DNA of 64,000 bases from Streptosporangium canum (GTDB lineage: Bacteria > Actinomycetota > Actinomycetes > Streptosporangiales > Streptosporangiaceae), in contig NZ_FOQY01000006.1 in assembly GCF_900113865.1 (NCBI RefSeq), positions 136,041 through 200,040 of the forward strand, read 5' to 3'. Positions 35,217 to 43,558 of the stretch are shown here, one piece after another. Position 1 is the stretch's first letter. Each line of letters starts with the position of its first letter. Under the pieces are notes generated by a model. That model saw only the letters and a list, made by a program, of their open reading frames with translations. It did no database searches and had not been told where the DNA came from. Both the position numbers and the translations under genes were made by a program.

Positions 35217-35308
35217 GCGCGGTGCGACGGTCCGGCCGCCGGACGGGCGGGGAACAGCGAGTGAGCGGGGTGCGACGGTCCGGCCGCCGGACGGGCGGGG
35301 AACGGCGA
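35213..35308. repeat. 48-bp tandem repeat, two copies, between mceD and mceE
   Basis: Units 35213-35260 and 35261-35308 differ at only two positions. A unit length of 48 bp keeps the bridging frame open. A different 48-bp tandem repeat occurs at 6289-6384. Confidence 0.95.
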
Positions 35309-35338
35309 GTGCGCGGGGGAAGGGAGGACGCCGGATGA
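35213..35338 (+). CDS. 41-codon bridging ORF between mceD and mceE
   Basis: GTG 35213 overlaps the mceD stop (GTGA), and its TGA 35336-35338 overlaps the mceE ATG (ATGA). The peptide is Arg/Gly-rich and consists of two 16-residue repeats (VSAVRRSGRRTGGEQR and VSGVRRSGRRTGGERR) plus a short tail. No stop interrupts the frame in 126 bases. Like the mceC-mceD ORF, it makes translation continuous; the peptide itself may have no role. Confidence 0.4.
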   Translation: MSAVRRSGRRTGGEQRVSGVRRSGRRTGGERRVRGGREDAG

Positions 35339-36354
35339 GGGCGTGGACGCGGCTGACCGCGGGACTGGCCGGGCTCTGCCTCGCCGCGGCGTGCACCCTG
35401 CAGACCGCGGGAGCGCCGACCGGCGGGCTGACCCTGACCGCGACCTTCGACGACGTGCAGAGCCTGGTGGCCGGGCACAGCGTGCAGATCTCCGACGTGC
35501 GGGTGGGCAGTGTGACCGACATCCGCCTGGACGGATACCGCGCGAAGGTCACCATGTCCGTCGAGGACGGCATCCGGGTGCCCGAGGGCACCGGCGCCGT
35601 CGTGGCCAAGACCTCGATCCTGGGTGAGAACTACGTCGAGCTGACGCTGCCCGAGGGCAGGGACATGACGAGCGGGCCGTTCATGCGGAGCGGCTCGACG
35701 ATCACCCGGACATCGGTGGAGCCGGACATCGAGCAGGTCACCGAACGGGCGGGCCCGCTGATCGACGCCCTCGGCGCCCAGGACGTGAACGCCGTCCTGG
35801 ACGCGGCGGCGACCGGGCTCGGCGGCAAGGGCAAGGACCTCAACCGGCTGCTCCGGCAGATCACCGAGGTCACCACCGCCTACGCCGAGTCCCGCGAGGA
35901 CCTGGCCCGCACCATAGACGGGCTGGCCGAGCTCGGCGACGATCTCGCCAAGGGCAGCGAGGAGCTGGACAGGCTGCCCGGCACGCTCACCGACGCCACC
36001 GCCCGGCTGAACCACGGCCGCAAGCACGTGAAGAAGACCCTCCAGGAGCTCACCGCGCTGGCCCGCGAGGTCAACAGCACCGTCTATCCGAGACACGCGG
36101 CCCGGCTGCGGACCCTGCTCCGCGAGCTCGACGCGGTTTCCACCTCGATGGTCCGCGGTAAGGAAGACTTGAAGGTCCTGATCAGCCGCGTGCAGCGGTT
36201 CATCGACCTGCCACCGATCGTGGTGAACGGCCAGCTGCTGACCTTCGTCTGGCTCAAGGGACTGCTGCTGCCCAAGCCGGACAGGAGCAGCGACCGCCCG
36301 CGTCCGCCCAACTCGGTGGACGACTTCCGCCTGCTGCTGGAGCCGCCACGATGA
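35335..36354 (+). CDS. mceE: Mce family lipoprotein MceE
   Basis: A 339-aa MCE-domain lipoprotein, the counterpart of mycobacterial LprK-type MceE. The signal peptide ends in the lipobox LCLAAAC (Cys about residue 21). The MCE domain contains GHSVQISDVRVGSVTDI, and the tail is helical. ATG 35335 is chosen for the upstream AGGGAGG; in-frame starts back to 35197 would add the repeat-encoded Arg-rich stretch before the signal peptide. Confidence 0.92.
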   Translation: MRAWTRLTAGLAGLCLAAACTLQTAGAPTGGLTLTATFDDVQSLVAGHSVQISDVRVGSVTDIRLDGYRAKVTMSVEDGIRVPEGTGAVVAKTSILGENYVELTLPEGRDMTSGPFMRSGSTITRTSVEPDIEQVTERAGPLIDALGAQDVNAVLDAAATGLGGKGKDLNRLLRQITEVTTAYAESREDLARTIDGLAELGDDLAKGSEELDRLPGTLTDATARLNHGRKHVKKTLQELTALAREVNSTVYPRHAARLRTLLRELDAVSTSMVRGKEDLKVLISRVQRFIDLPPIVVNGQLLTFVWLKGLLLPKPDRSSDRPRPPNSVDDFRLLLEPPR

Positions 36355-37727
36355 GGAACCGCATCCGGATCAACCTCGGCTTCTTCGTGGTGCTCGGCGT
36401 GGTGATGACCGTGTGGGCGTTCACCAGCATCATCAAGCTCGACATCGTCGAGCGCCCCTACCGGATCAGCGCCGAGTTCCTGTCCTCCCCCGGTCTCGTG
36501 CGGGGCTTCGACGTGGCCTACCTCGGCGTCCGGATCGGCCGGATCGACGACGTGGCGCTGGCCCCGGGCAAGATCGTGGTGAGCCTGAGCATCAACCGTG
36601 ACGTACGGCTGCCGCGAGGCGTCACCGCGGAGGTGCGCCGCAAGTCCGCCATCGGCGAGCCGTACGTGGAGATCTCGCCGCCCCGGTCCGGAGCCGGCGG
36701 CGGCGCCCTCGCCGCGGGCGCCACCATCCCGCTGGCCAGCACCTCGGTCCCGCTCGACTACAAGAAGCTGTTCGACGGGGTCGGCAAGCTGCTGAACGCG
36801 GTGCCGCCGGAGGACGCCCAGACCATCGTGCACGAGCTGGCGGCGGGACTGGACGGCCGGACGACCTCGATCCGCGAGGTCGTGGACAACGCCCACGACC
36901 TCACCACGACCCTCGCCGCCAACACCGGCGTGCTGGACGAGCTGTCGGTGGAGCTGACCCGGCTGACCGGCACGCTGGCGGGCCGGCGCGAGAAGCTGTC
37001 GCAGGGCGTCACCGACCTGGCCGGGGTGACCCGGGCGATCCGCGAGTCCCGCAAGCAGCTCTCCACCGCCCTCGACCACGGCCCGAGCTTCTTCCGCCAG
37101 GTCGACAACCTGCTCACCACCGCCCGCCCCGGCCTGTCCTGCATGCTCACCGCGGCCGGGACGAACCCCGGCGTGGTGTTCACCCCCCGGACCCGGTCGA
37201 ACATCAACCAGCTGCTGCGGACGGTGCCCACCACTCAGGCGATGGTCGCCGACATAACCGACAGACGGGCCGACGGGGTGTACGGCAGGGTCACGTTCGT
37301 CTTCAGCGTCCCCGGTGGCCCCCCGGTGGCGCGGGAGTACCGTGGCCCGCTGTCCCCGCCGAAGGTCCCCGCACTGCGTGCCTGCCCGAAGGGCCCCGCG
37401 GTCAAGGTGTCCACCCGGACCGACGACGACCAGGACCCCGGCCCCCACCCCACCGACGGCTCCTGGAGCGGCGGCGATCCGGCCGATGAGGCGACCGCCA
37501 CGCCCGACGAGGCGACGCGGACACCGCAGGAGGGCGACGGGCCGCTCGACGCCACCGGTTCCGAGGACACCGCCACCCCCGCCGCGGACGCCGGCAGGAC
37601 CTCGCGCTCCACCCGCCAGGACCTCACCCCTTTCATCGTCGCGATCCTCTTCGCCGTCGTCATCTCCGGCGGCGTGCTCGGCTGGATCGCGGTCGGCCGG
37701 GCGTCACGCCGCCGTGAACAGGAGTGA
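36351..37727 (+). CDS. mceF: Mce family protein MceF with extended C-terminus
   Basis: A 458-aa MCE-domain protein with an N-terminal anchor (about 8-28) and MCE core GFDVAYLGVRIGRIDDV. After the helical tail comes a disordered acidic/Thr-rich stretch (about 365-425), then a second hydrophobic segment, FIVAILFAVVISGGVLGWIA. That C-terminal membrane span would anchor both ends of the protein. ATG 36351 overlaps the mceE stop (ATGA). Confidence 0.92.
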   Translation: MRNRIRINLGFFVVLGVVMTVWAFTSIIKLDIVERPYRISAEFLSSPGLVRGFDVAYLGVRIGRIDDVALAPGKIVVSLSINRDVRLPRGVTAEVRRKSAIGEPYVEISPPRSGAGGGALAAGATIPLASTSVPLDYKKLFDGVGKLLNAVPPEDAQTIVHELAAGLDGRTTSIREVVDNAHDLTTTLAANTGVLDELSVELTRLTGTLAGRREKLSQGVTDLAGVTRAIRESRKQLSTALDHGPSFFRQVDNLLTTARPGLSCMLTAAGTNPGVVFTPRTRSNINQLLRTVPTTQAMVADITDRRADGVYGRVTFVFSVPGGPPVAREYRGPLSPPKVPALRACPKGPAVKVSTRTDDDQDPGPHPTDGSWSGGDPADEATATPDEATRTPQEGDGPLDATGSEDTATPAADAGRTSRSTRQDLTPFIVAILFAVVISGGVLGWIAVGRASRRREQE

Positions 37728-37784
37728 CCAGTTGACATCCTCCCCGGGACCGAGGCCCGGGGTCTCCACGCCGGAAGGATCCAG

Positions 37785-38738
37785 ATGAGCCCAATCCCTC
37801 AGCAGCCCGACGACCTCCCTCAGGGGGCGGGCTCAGGCCGCGGTGAGGTCCCGGAGGGCGGAGGGGAACCCACCGAGCCGGATTCCGCCGCCGTGCCCCC
37901 GGTCGACGCGGCTCCGGACGGGGCGACCCCGGACAAGGCCGCCGCCTCCGACAAGGCCACCTCAGACGGGCCCATCTCGGACAAGGCCGCCACCTCGGAG
38001 GGGACCACCTCGGACAGGGCCGCCGCCTCGGACAAGGCCGCCGCCTCCGACAAGGCCACCTCAGACGGGGCGGCGCCGGATCGGGTCGCCCCGGACCAGG
38101 CGACACCGGAAGGGGCGGTGGCCGGGGGCGGGGAGCGGGGCCGCCTCGCGGGGGCCGGAAGGTGGCGCGGCCGGCTGGTGGGCGCGGTCGCGGCCATGGC
38201 GTTCGCGGCGACGGCGGCGACCGCCGTGCTCCAGTGGACGGCCGCCGACCGGCTGGCCGAGGAGAAGGCCGAGCGCGGCGCGGTGTCCGCACGGGCGGGC
38301 GAGTTCGCCGTGGCCCTGCAGACCTATGACTACGCCAACCTCCAGGCCTATCGCGACCAGGTCTTCGCCATCTCCGGCGAGGACTTCGAGAAGACCTACG
38401 ATGAGGCCTTCAGCCCGCTGGAGGGCGTGATCACCTCGATGAAGGCCCACTCGTCCGCCTCGGTCCGGGGTGTCTACGTCGGCGAGGTCACCGAGGACAG
38501 AGCCAAGGCGATCACGGTCGTCGACTCCCAGGTCACGAGCACCGCGGGCACCCGGCGCATGCTCGGCACCTACATGGAGCTCGGCCTGATCAAGTCAGGC
38601 GGCCAGTGGAAGGTCAACGACGCCACGGTGATGGGCGCGGCCGAGGAGCTGGTGACCGACCCCAACGGCAAGGCCGTCGAACCGGCCCCCACTCCCACTC
38701 CCACCCCCTCCCCGAGCACCGGCAAGAAGGACGGATAG
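37785..38738 (+). CDS. Mce-associated membrane protein (Mam/Mas type)
   Basis: A 317-aa protein. A disordered N-terminal region of about 120 residues is made of SDKAA/SDKATSDG-like repeats. One membrane span (about 127-147) and a DUF-type beta domain resembling nuclear transport factor 2 folds follow (AFSPLEGVITSMKAHSSASV, GLIKSGGQWKVND). Such Mce-associated proteins stabilise Mce complexes in mycobacteria. ATG 37785 has GGAAGGA upstream, 57 bp after mceF. It is the last gene of the operon. The C-terminus is Pro/Thr-rich. Confidence 0.85.
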   Translation: MSPIPQQPDDLPQGAGSGRGEVPEGGGEPTEPDSAAVPPVDAAPDGATPDKAAASDKATSDGPISDKAATSEGTTSDRAAASDKAAASDKATSDGAAPDRVAPDQATPEGAVAGGGERGRLAGAGRWRGRLVGAVAAMAFAATAATAVLQWTAADRLAEEKAERGAVSARAGEFAVALQTYDYANLQAYRDQVFAISGEDFEKTYDEAFSPLEGVITSMKAHSSASVRGVYVGEVTEDRAKAITVVDSQVTSTAGTRRMLGTYMELGLIKSGGQWKVNDATVMGAAEELVTDPNGKAVEPAPTPTPTPSPSTGKKDG

Positions 38739-38784
38739 GGCTCCCGGCGCCGCTGTGGACCGTGGCGGACCGGAGTGGCGGACC

Positions 38785-38807
38785 GGAGGGACCCGCGCGG
38801 TCCCTCC
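38785..38807. terminator. Hairpin between convergent Mce-associated and LCP genes
   Basis: GGAGGGACC (38785-38793) pairs with GGTCCCTCC (38799-38807) around CGCGC. A 13-bp tandem repeat, TGGCGGACCGGAG twice, lies at 38763-38788. It probably terminates both convergent transcripts. Confidence 0.6.
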
Positions 38808-38883
38808 CGGGGTCCCGTCGCCCGAAGGCTGCCCCGTCGATCCCGCGAAGGTCACTCCGGAGACTCTCCGGGTGAAGATCGAG

Positions 38884-39885
38884 CTAGCGCAGGCCGCCGA
38901 ACAGCTTGCTCGCCTCGGGCTGACTCCAGACGATCTTGCGGGGGTCCCCGGGAGCCGGCCGCCAGGGCACCGCGAGGAACGTCGGCTGGCTCTCGCGGGC
39001 ACTTGCGGCGACGGCGACCATCGTGTCCAGGTCCATGTCGCTCTTCACGCTCCTGGTCGCCGCCGAGAGGAACGATCGGAGCCGGACGGGGTCGGCGAGT
39101 CCCTGCCTGGCCTTTCTCAGCATCGCCTGCATGAGCGCGACCTGGCGTTTGATCCGCTGGATGTCCGAGCCGTCGCCGTAGTAGCGCAGCCGCGCGTAGG
39201 CGAGCGCCTTCTCGCCGTCGAGCAGGCTCTTGCCGGCGGGGAGCGTCAGCTTGGCCTGGTGGTTGTTCACGGGTTCGGGCAACCTGACCTCGACGCCGCC
39301 GAGGGCGTCGACCACCTCCTTGAACGCCTGGAAGTTGAACTCCATCGCGTGGTCGATCCGCACGTCGGTCAGCGTCTCGACCGTCTTGACGGTGCAGGCG
39401 AGCCCGCCCTTGTCGAACGCCGAGTTGATCATGTCCTTCCGGGCCGGCGTCGCTCCGCAGGCGGGGATCTGGACGATCGAGTCGCGCGGCAGGCTGACGA
39501 ACGTGATCCGCTCCCGGTCCGCCGGCAGATGCGCCAGCAGGATGCTGTCGCTGCGCGCGCCACTCCGGAAGCGGGGGGTCCCGACCTGGCTGTCGGTGCC
39601 GACAACGAGGATGTTCAGCGCGCCGGTCACCTTGACCGGCCTGGCTCCGGTCGGGGCGACGCTCTCACCGGCCTTCAGCACCAGCGTGGGCACGGTCACG
39701 GCGGCCACGGTGGCGGCGGCGGCCAGGCCCACGACCGGCCAGCCCACCCGCAGGCGGCGGGGGCGGGCGGCCGGCGGGCGGTCGCCCTGGAGGGCCGGCA
39801 GGCGGTCGCGCTGGCGGGCCAGGGTCGCCGGCGGCTGGTGCTCCAGCTCGGCGCCAAGGTCGCGCAGCATCTTCAGATCGTCCAT
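38884..39885 (-). CDS. LCP (LytR-CpsA-Psr) family protein, possibly sigma-linked
   Basis: A 333-aa single-pass membrane protein. A cytoplasmic N-terminus (about 1-50), starting MDDLKMLRDLGAEL, precedes one TM span (about 51-75) and an external LCP domain with the core DSILLAHL, FVSLPRDSIV, GGVEVRLPEPV and ARLRYYGDGSDIQR. LCP enzymes transfer lipid-linked polymers such as teichoic acid or arabinogalactan to peptidoglycan. ATG 39885 is favoured by GAGGAGG at 7 nt; GTG 39891 overlaps the sigma gene stop. The short cytoplasmic tail resembles the anti-sigma-like MDDLxxLR proteins found after ECF genes. Confidence 0.88.
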   Translation of the reverse strand: MDDLKMLRDLGAELEHQPPATLARQRDRLPALQGDRPPAARPRRLRVGWPVVGLAAAATVAAVTVPTLVLKAGESVAPTGARPVKVTGALNILVVGTDSQVGTPRFRSGARSDSILLAHLPADRERITFVSLPRDSIVQIPACGATPARKDMINSAFDKGGLACTVKTVETLTDVRIDHAMEFNFQAFKEVVDALGGVEVRLPEPVNNHQAKLTLPAGKSLLDGEKALAYARLRYYGDGSDIQRIKRQVALMQAMLRKARQGLADPVRLRSFLSAATRSVKSDMDLDTMVAVAASARESQPTFLAVPWRPAPGDPRKIVWSQPEASKLFGGLR

Positions 39886-39887
39886 CG

Positions 39888-40469
39888 TCACGCCTCCTCG
39901 ACCATCGGGTTGGTGTCGCCCAGCGCCGCCCGTACCTTCCGCCTGCCCCTGTTGAGGCGGGAGCGTACGGTGCCGACCGGGATGCCGAGTGCCTGGGCGA
40001 CCTCCTCGTATGTCAGATCACCCCAGGCGATCAGCAGCAGCACGTCGCGGTCCTTGGCGGGCAGCGCCGCGAGCGCGCTGACCAGAGCGGGCCGGGCGGC
40101 CTGGGCGCTCACCCCGGCGGCCACCCGGTCGGCGGGCGAGTCCTCGTGGTCGTCCACGGGCGCCCGTGACAGCGCCCGGTAGCGGGCCGCCTCGGTGCGG
40201 CGCTGACGGGATATGAGCTTGGTGAGGATGCCGAAGAGCCAGGGCCGGGCGTCCGGATAGGCCAGGTCATAGCTTCTGCGGCGGGAGAAGGCGACCAGGA
40301 ACGTCTCGCCGACGAGGTCCTCGGCCGGCTCCGGGCCGAGCCGTTTGGCGACATACCGGTAGAGCATGCCGGAGTAGCGGTCGAACAGCTCGGCGAACGC
40401 CTCCGGCTGGGTCCAGGAGGCGCTGACGAGGTCGGCGTCGCCGCCCCGGGTGGCGGGTTGTGTGATCAT
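39888..40469 (-). CDS. ECF-type RNA polymerase sigma factor
   Basis: A 193-aa sigma-70 family protein of ECF type. Region 2 includes FDRYSGMLYRYVAKRLG and ARPWLFGIL. Region 4 includes DVLLLIAWGDLTYEEVAQAL and a helix-turn-helix with GIPVGTVRSRLNRGRRKV. ATG 40469 is chosen for the AAGGGCGGAG just upstream; the longer frame from 40565 has no support. It is directly upstream of, and coupled to, the LCP gene, which may act as its membrane-bound regulator. Confidence 0.9.
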   Translation of the reverse strand: MITQPATRGGDADLVSASWTQPEAFAELFDRYSGMLYRYVAKRLGPEPAEDLVGETFLVAFSRRRSYDLAYPDARPWLFGILTKLISRQRRTEAARYRALSRAPVDDHEDSPADRVAAGVSAQAARPALVSALAALPAKDRDVLLLIAWGDLTYEEVAQALGIPVGTVRSRLNRGRRKVRAALGDTNPMVEEA

Positions 40470-40627
40470 CTCCGCCCTTCTGTAGGGAAGTCGGTCAGGG
40501 ATGTATCGCCACAACCCACCACCCGGGTTCACGGCAGTGAGGCCCGCGATGGCCGGGCATGCCATCAGGCTCGGCCTTCCATCCGTGCTTTCGTGTCTTA
40601 CACCCCTAAAACCCCTAATCTGGGCAG

Positions 40628-41308
40628 ATGCGCGATTGCCTGGTGCTGGCCGGTCCCACCGACGAGATCTACTCCGCCGCCGGAACGGACCTGCTCACCG
40701 AGGTCGAGCGCGAGCGCGCGGCGGCGTTCGTCCGAGAGGCCGACCGACGCGACTTCGTGGCGGCCCACCTCCTGGTACGGCGATGCGCGGCGAAGGTCCT
40801 CGGCGTCCCCGAGGACCGGCTGACGCTGCTCCAGCACTGTGACCACTGCGGGCCGGGGCATGGCAGGCCGTACCTCGCGGAGGTCCCCGAGCTCGGCGTC
40901 AGCCTGTCGCACAGCCATGGATACGTGTGCGTGGCGGTGGGGCCGGGCCGGGTCGGCGTGGACGCCGAGCGCGTCCCCGCGGGCCCGCCGGACAGGGCCC
41001 TGGTCTCGCACGCCCTGGCCCCCGCGGAGAGACCCCTGGCCCGCGACAACGAGGCGCTGATCCGCCTGTGGGTCCGCAAGGAGGCGCTCATCAAGCGCGG
41101 CGAGCTCACCCTGGACGCCCTGGGCACGATCGACCTGTCCGCGCTCCCCCTCGGCGGGGACGCCACGCCCCCGGACGGAGAGGGGGCCGGTCCCGGCGGA
41201 GAGGGGATCCGTCGCCTGGAGTGGGCGGGCAGGCACCTGCTGGAGTGGCGGACCGGTTCAGGCGTCGCGGTCTGCGTCGTCACCGACCACCCGGCCACCC
41301 TGGGCTGA
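40628..41308 (+). CDS. 4'-phosphopantetheinyl transferase superfamily protein
   Basis: A 226-aa Sfp/AcpS-type enzyme that loads phosphopantetheine from CoA onto carrier proteins of polyketide, peptide or fatty-acid synthases. The diagnostic motifs are VGVDAERV (Mg-binding Asp/Glu) and LWVRKEALIKRG (WxxKEA). GVSLSHSHGY matches the SLSHS element. ATG 40628 has a weak Shine-Dalgarno. Upstream, ACCCCTAA is repeated twice at 40602-40618 in the divergent promoter region with the ECF gene. No carrier or synthase gene is nearby. Confidence 0.88.
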   Translation: MRDCLVLAGPTDEIYSAAGTDLLTEVERERAAAFVREADRRDFVAAHLLVRRCAAKVLGVPEDRLTLLQHCDHCGPGHGRPYLAEVPELGVSLSHSHGYVCVAVGPGRVGVDAERVPAGPPDRALVSHALAPAERPLARDNEALIRLWVRKEALIKRGELTLDALGTIDLSALPLGGDATPPDGEGAGPGGEGIRRLEWAGRHLLEWRTGSGVAVCVVTDHPATLG

Positions 41309-41309
41309 C

Positions 41310-41618
41310 CTGCCGGGGGCGGGTCCAGGAAGAGATGCGACACCGCCCCGATCGCGAGGACCGCGTAGGAGATCCTCAGGTCGGCGACCTCCTCGCCGTG
41401 ACCGTGTCCGCGGCCTCCGACAGCGTCGCCGACGAGCCGCTGACCAGCCCCGCGACCAGTTTGGCCACCGCGATCGCGAGGTTGGCCAGGCCCGCCACGA
41501 TCACCGTGCCGAGGCTCTCCGGTCCGGACTTCTCCGCCGCCTTGTCCACCACCCGATCACTGTACGCGCCTGTGACCCACGTCTCCGGCGGGCCAGGAAT
41601 AGTTGAATCTTCACTCAT
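41310..41618 (-). pseudogene. Remnant of a CDF-type cation transporter
   Basis: Frame 41376-41618 (minus) encodes an N-terminal tail, then VIVAGLANLAIAVAKLVAGL and SGSSATLSEAADTV. This is the first helix and the SEA(A/H)S motif of cation diffusion facilitators. It then hits a stop. In another frame further on, ISYAVLAIGAVSHLF resembles a later TM segment. The gene is thus internally deleted and frameshifted and cannot make a working transporter. Confidence 0.65.
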
Positions 41619-41662
41619 GTTGAAACGGACAAATGCCCTATAAGACTCGTTAAGGATTACAG

Positions 41663-42250
41663 ATGGCTCTCGCTCTCTCCGCCGAAGCCCAGGACCTGCT
41701 CTTCCGTGACGCCCGTACGGCCAACACCTTCACCGACGAGCCGGTCGGCGACGAGCAGATGCGGGCGATCTACGACCTGGTCAAGTACGCTCCGACCGCG
41801 ATGAACCAGCAGCCGCTCCGGGTCCTCCTGGTGCGCGGCCCCGAAGCCCGCGAGCGCCTGGTCGGCCTCATGTCCCCGGGCAACCAGGCCAAGACCGCCG
41901 CCGCTCCGCTGGTCGCCATCCTCGCCGCCGACCTGGACTTCCACGAGGAGCTTCCCAAGGTCTTCCCGCACTTCGCCGGCGCCAAGGACCTGTTCGCCGA
42001 CGAGGCGCGGCGCACCCGGTCGGCCATGTTCAACGCGACGCTGCAGGTCGGCTACTTCATCCTGGGCGTCCGCGCCGCCGGCCTGGCCGCCGGCCCGATG
42101 GCCGGCTACGACGCCGCCGGCATCGACAAGGAGTTCTTCGACGGCGACCACACCGTGCTGGCCGTCGTCAACATCGGCAAGCCCGGCGAGAACGCCTGGT
42201 TCGACCGCCTTCCCCGGCTGGCCTACGACGAGGTGGTAACGACTGTCTGA
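41663..42250 (+). CDS. RutE/HadB-type nitroreductase (malonic semialdehyde reductase family)
   Basis: A 195-aa FMN-dependent nitroreductase-fold protein. TANTFTDEPVGDEQMRAIYD, KYAPTAMNQQPLRVLLV and FNATLQVGYFILGVRAAGLA match the RutE subgroup, which reduces malonic semialdehyde in pyrimidine degradation or other short aldehydes and enones. It is cytoplasmic. It is followed after 15 bp by a MarR regulator whose putative operator overlaps its own start codon, suggesting a regulated pair. The natural substrate is uncertain, because no rut genes are present. Confidence 0.85.
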   Translation: MALALSAEAQDLLFRDARTANTFTDEPVGDEQMRAIYDLVKYAPTAMNQQPLRVLLVRGPEARERLVGLMSPGNQAKTAAAPLVAILAADLDFHEELPKVFPHFAGAKDLFADEARRTRSAMFNATLQVGYFILGVRAAGLAAGPMAGYDAAGIDKEFFDGDHTVLAVVNIGKPGENAWFDRLPRLAYDEVVTTV

Positions 42251-42252
42251 GG

Positions 42253-42266
42253 TAGGTTCTCACCTA
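42253..42266. promoter_or_regulatory. Palindrome at the MarR gene start
   Basis: TAGGT and ACCTA flank TCTC; the last base is the A of the ATG at 42266. A MarR dimer could bind here for autoregulation. It is short, so the support is weak. Confidence 0.3.
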
Positions 42267-42817
42267 TGAGCAGGGAGCGAGCCAACGCGGGGAGCGCAGT
42301 GGCCGGCTGGACGGAGCCGCCCGCGCAGCTGATGAGGAATGGTGAGCGACCGGTGGACGAGGAGGAGCCCCGCTGGCTCAGCTCCATCGAGCAGCAGGCC
42401 TGGCGTGCCCACCTCGCCGCGCACAAGCTCCTCGAACACCGTCTCGATCGCGACCTGCAGACCTTCGGGCTCTCCGTGAACGACTACGAGATCCTGGTCA
42501 ACCTCTCGGAGAGCCCCGGCCACCGCATGCGCATGAGCGACCTGGCCGACGCCACGATCCAGTCCCGCAGCCGCCTGTCCCATCAGATCTCCCGGATGGA
42601 GGCGGCCGGGCTGGTCGCCAGGGAGACCTGCGCGGACGACCGGCGCGGCACCTTCGCCGTGCTCACCGAGCACGGCTGGGCCACCATCCAGAAGGTCGCG
42701 CCGCACCACGTGGCCAGCGTGCGGCAGCACTTCATCGACCTGCTCACCGACGACCAGCTCCGCGAGCTGGAGACGGCCTACGCCCCCGTGGTGAGCCACC
42801 TCAAGAGCCTGCGCTGA
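42266..42817 (+). CDS. MarR-family transcriptional regulator
   Basis: A winged-helix MarR protein of 183 aa from ATG 42266; GTG 42353 is an alternative, closer to the usual family start. The core has FGLSVNDYEILVNLSESPG, the recognition helix IQSRSRLSHQISRME and the wing with ADDRRGTFAVLTEHG. MarR proteins are dimeric repressors released by phenolics or oxidants. It lies just downstream of the RutE-like reductase and probably controls it. Confidence 0.88.
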   Translation: MSRERANAGSAVAGWTEPPAQLMRNGERPVDEEEPRWLSSIEQQAWRAHLAAHKLLEHRLDRDLQTFGLSVNDYEILVNLSESPGHRMRMSDLADATIQSRSRLSHQISRMEAAGLVARETCADDRRGTFAVLTEHGWATIQKVAPHHVASVRQHFIDLLTDDQLRELETAYAPVVSHLKSLR

Positions 42818-42877
42818 AGCGAAACCGATACCGGCGGGTTCTCCCTTAGGTGACCGGGCGGTCGCTACGATCCGGCC

Positions 42878-43555
42878 ATGTCTGCTCGCCGGATCCTCAT
42901 CGCCGCGCTGGTCGCCGCGTTCTCCTTCGTCACCGCGTGCAGCGGCGGCTCCTCCGATGACCAGGCGGCGCTGCCCGGCGGGAGCGAGCTCGTCAAGAAG
43001 TCCGCCGAGGCGATGCGAGGCGTCAAGTCGGCCGCCTTCACCATGGAGACCGAGGGCACCCCGCCGGTGCCGGTCAAGAAGGCCGGCGGCCGTCTCAGCG
43101 GAACCGGCGACGCCGACGGCACCATCAACATCGACCTGGCGGGCAGCCTCCAGGAGATCCAGTTCGTCCTGATCGGTGAGACCGTCCACTTCAAGGGCGT
43201 GACCGGCGGCTTCCAGAAGATAGCGCGGAGCCAGCTCGCCGCGATCTACGACCCGTCGGCCATCCTCAACCCCGACAAGGGCGTCGTCCAGCTTCTGAGC
43301 ACCGCGCTGGACCCGAAGACCGAGGCCGTGGAGAAGGTGGACGGCGCCGACGCCTACCGGGTCGCCGCCACGCTCTCCCAGCAGGTCCTCGCCACGATGG
43401 TGCCGGGCCTCTCGCAGGGGGTCAACGGGCGGCTCTGGATCGACAGGACCACCAGCCGCCTGCTCAAGGCCGACCTGCCGATGAACGGCGGCAAGGTGAT
43501 CGTCACCTTCCGCGACTACGACGTGCCGGTCCAGGTCACCGCGCCGGCGGAGTGA
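42878..43555 (+). CDS. lprG: LprG-like (LppX/LprAFG) lipoprotein
   Basis: A 225-aa lipoprotein. The signal peptide has lipobox VTAC (Cys about residue 21). It has the LppX_LprAFG fold with SAEAMRGVKSAAFTMETEG and the C-terminal GRLWIDRTTSRLLKADLP. Mycobacterial LprG carries triacylated glycolipids and triacylglycerol in a hydrophobic pocket. It works with the MFS pump encoded next to it (Rv1410c/P55). The same gene pair follows here with a 3-bp gap. Confidence 0.9.
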   Translation: MSARRILIAALVAAFSFVTACSGGSSDDQAALPGGSELVKKSAEAMRGVKSAAFTMETEGTPPVPVKKAGGRLSGTGDADGTINIDLAGSLQEIQFVLIGETVHFKGVTGGFQKIARSQLAAIYDPSAILNPDKGVVQLLSTALDPKTEAVEKVDGADAYRVAATLSQQVLATMVPGLSQGVNGRLWIDRTTSRLLKADLPMNGGKVIVTFRDYDVPVQVTAPAE

Positions 43556-43558
43556 CCC

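Noticed and set aside
6289..35308. The two 48-bp tandem repeats (6289 and 35213) as one repeat family
   Set aside because: The unit lengths agree, but the sequences do not align beyond general GC richness.
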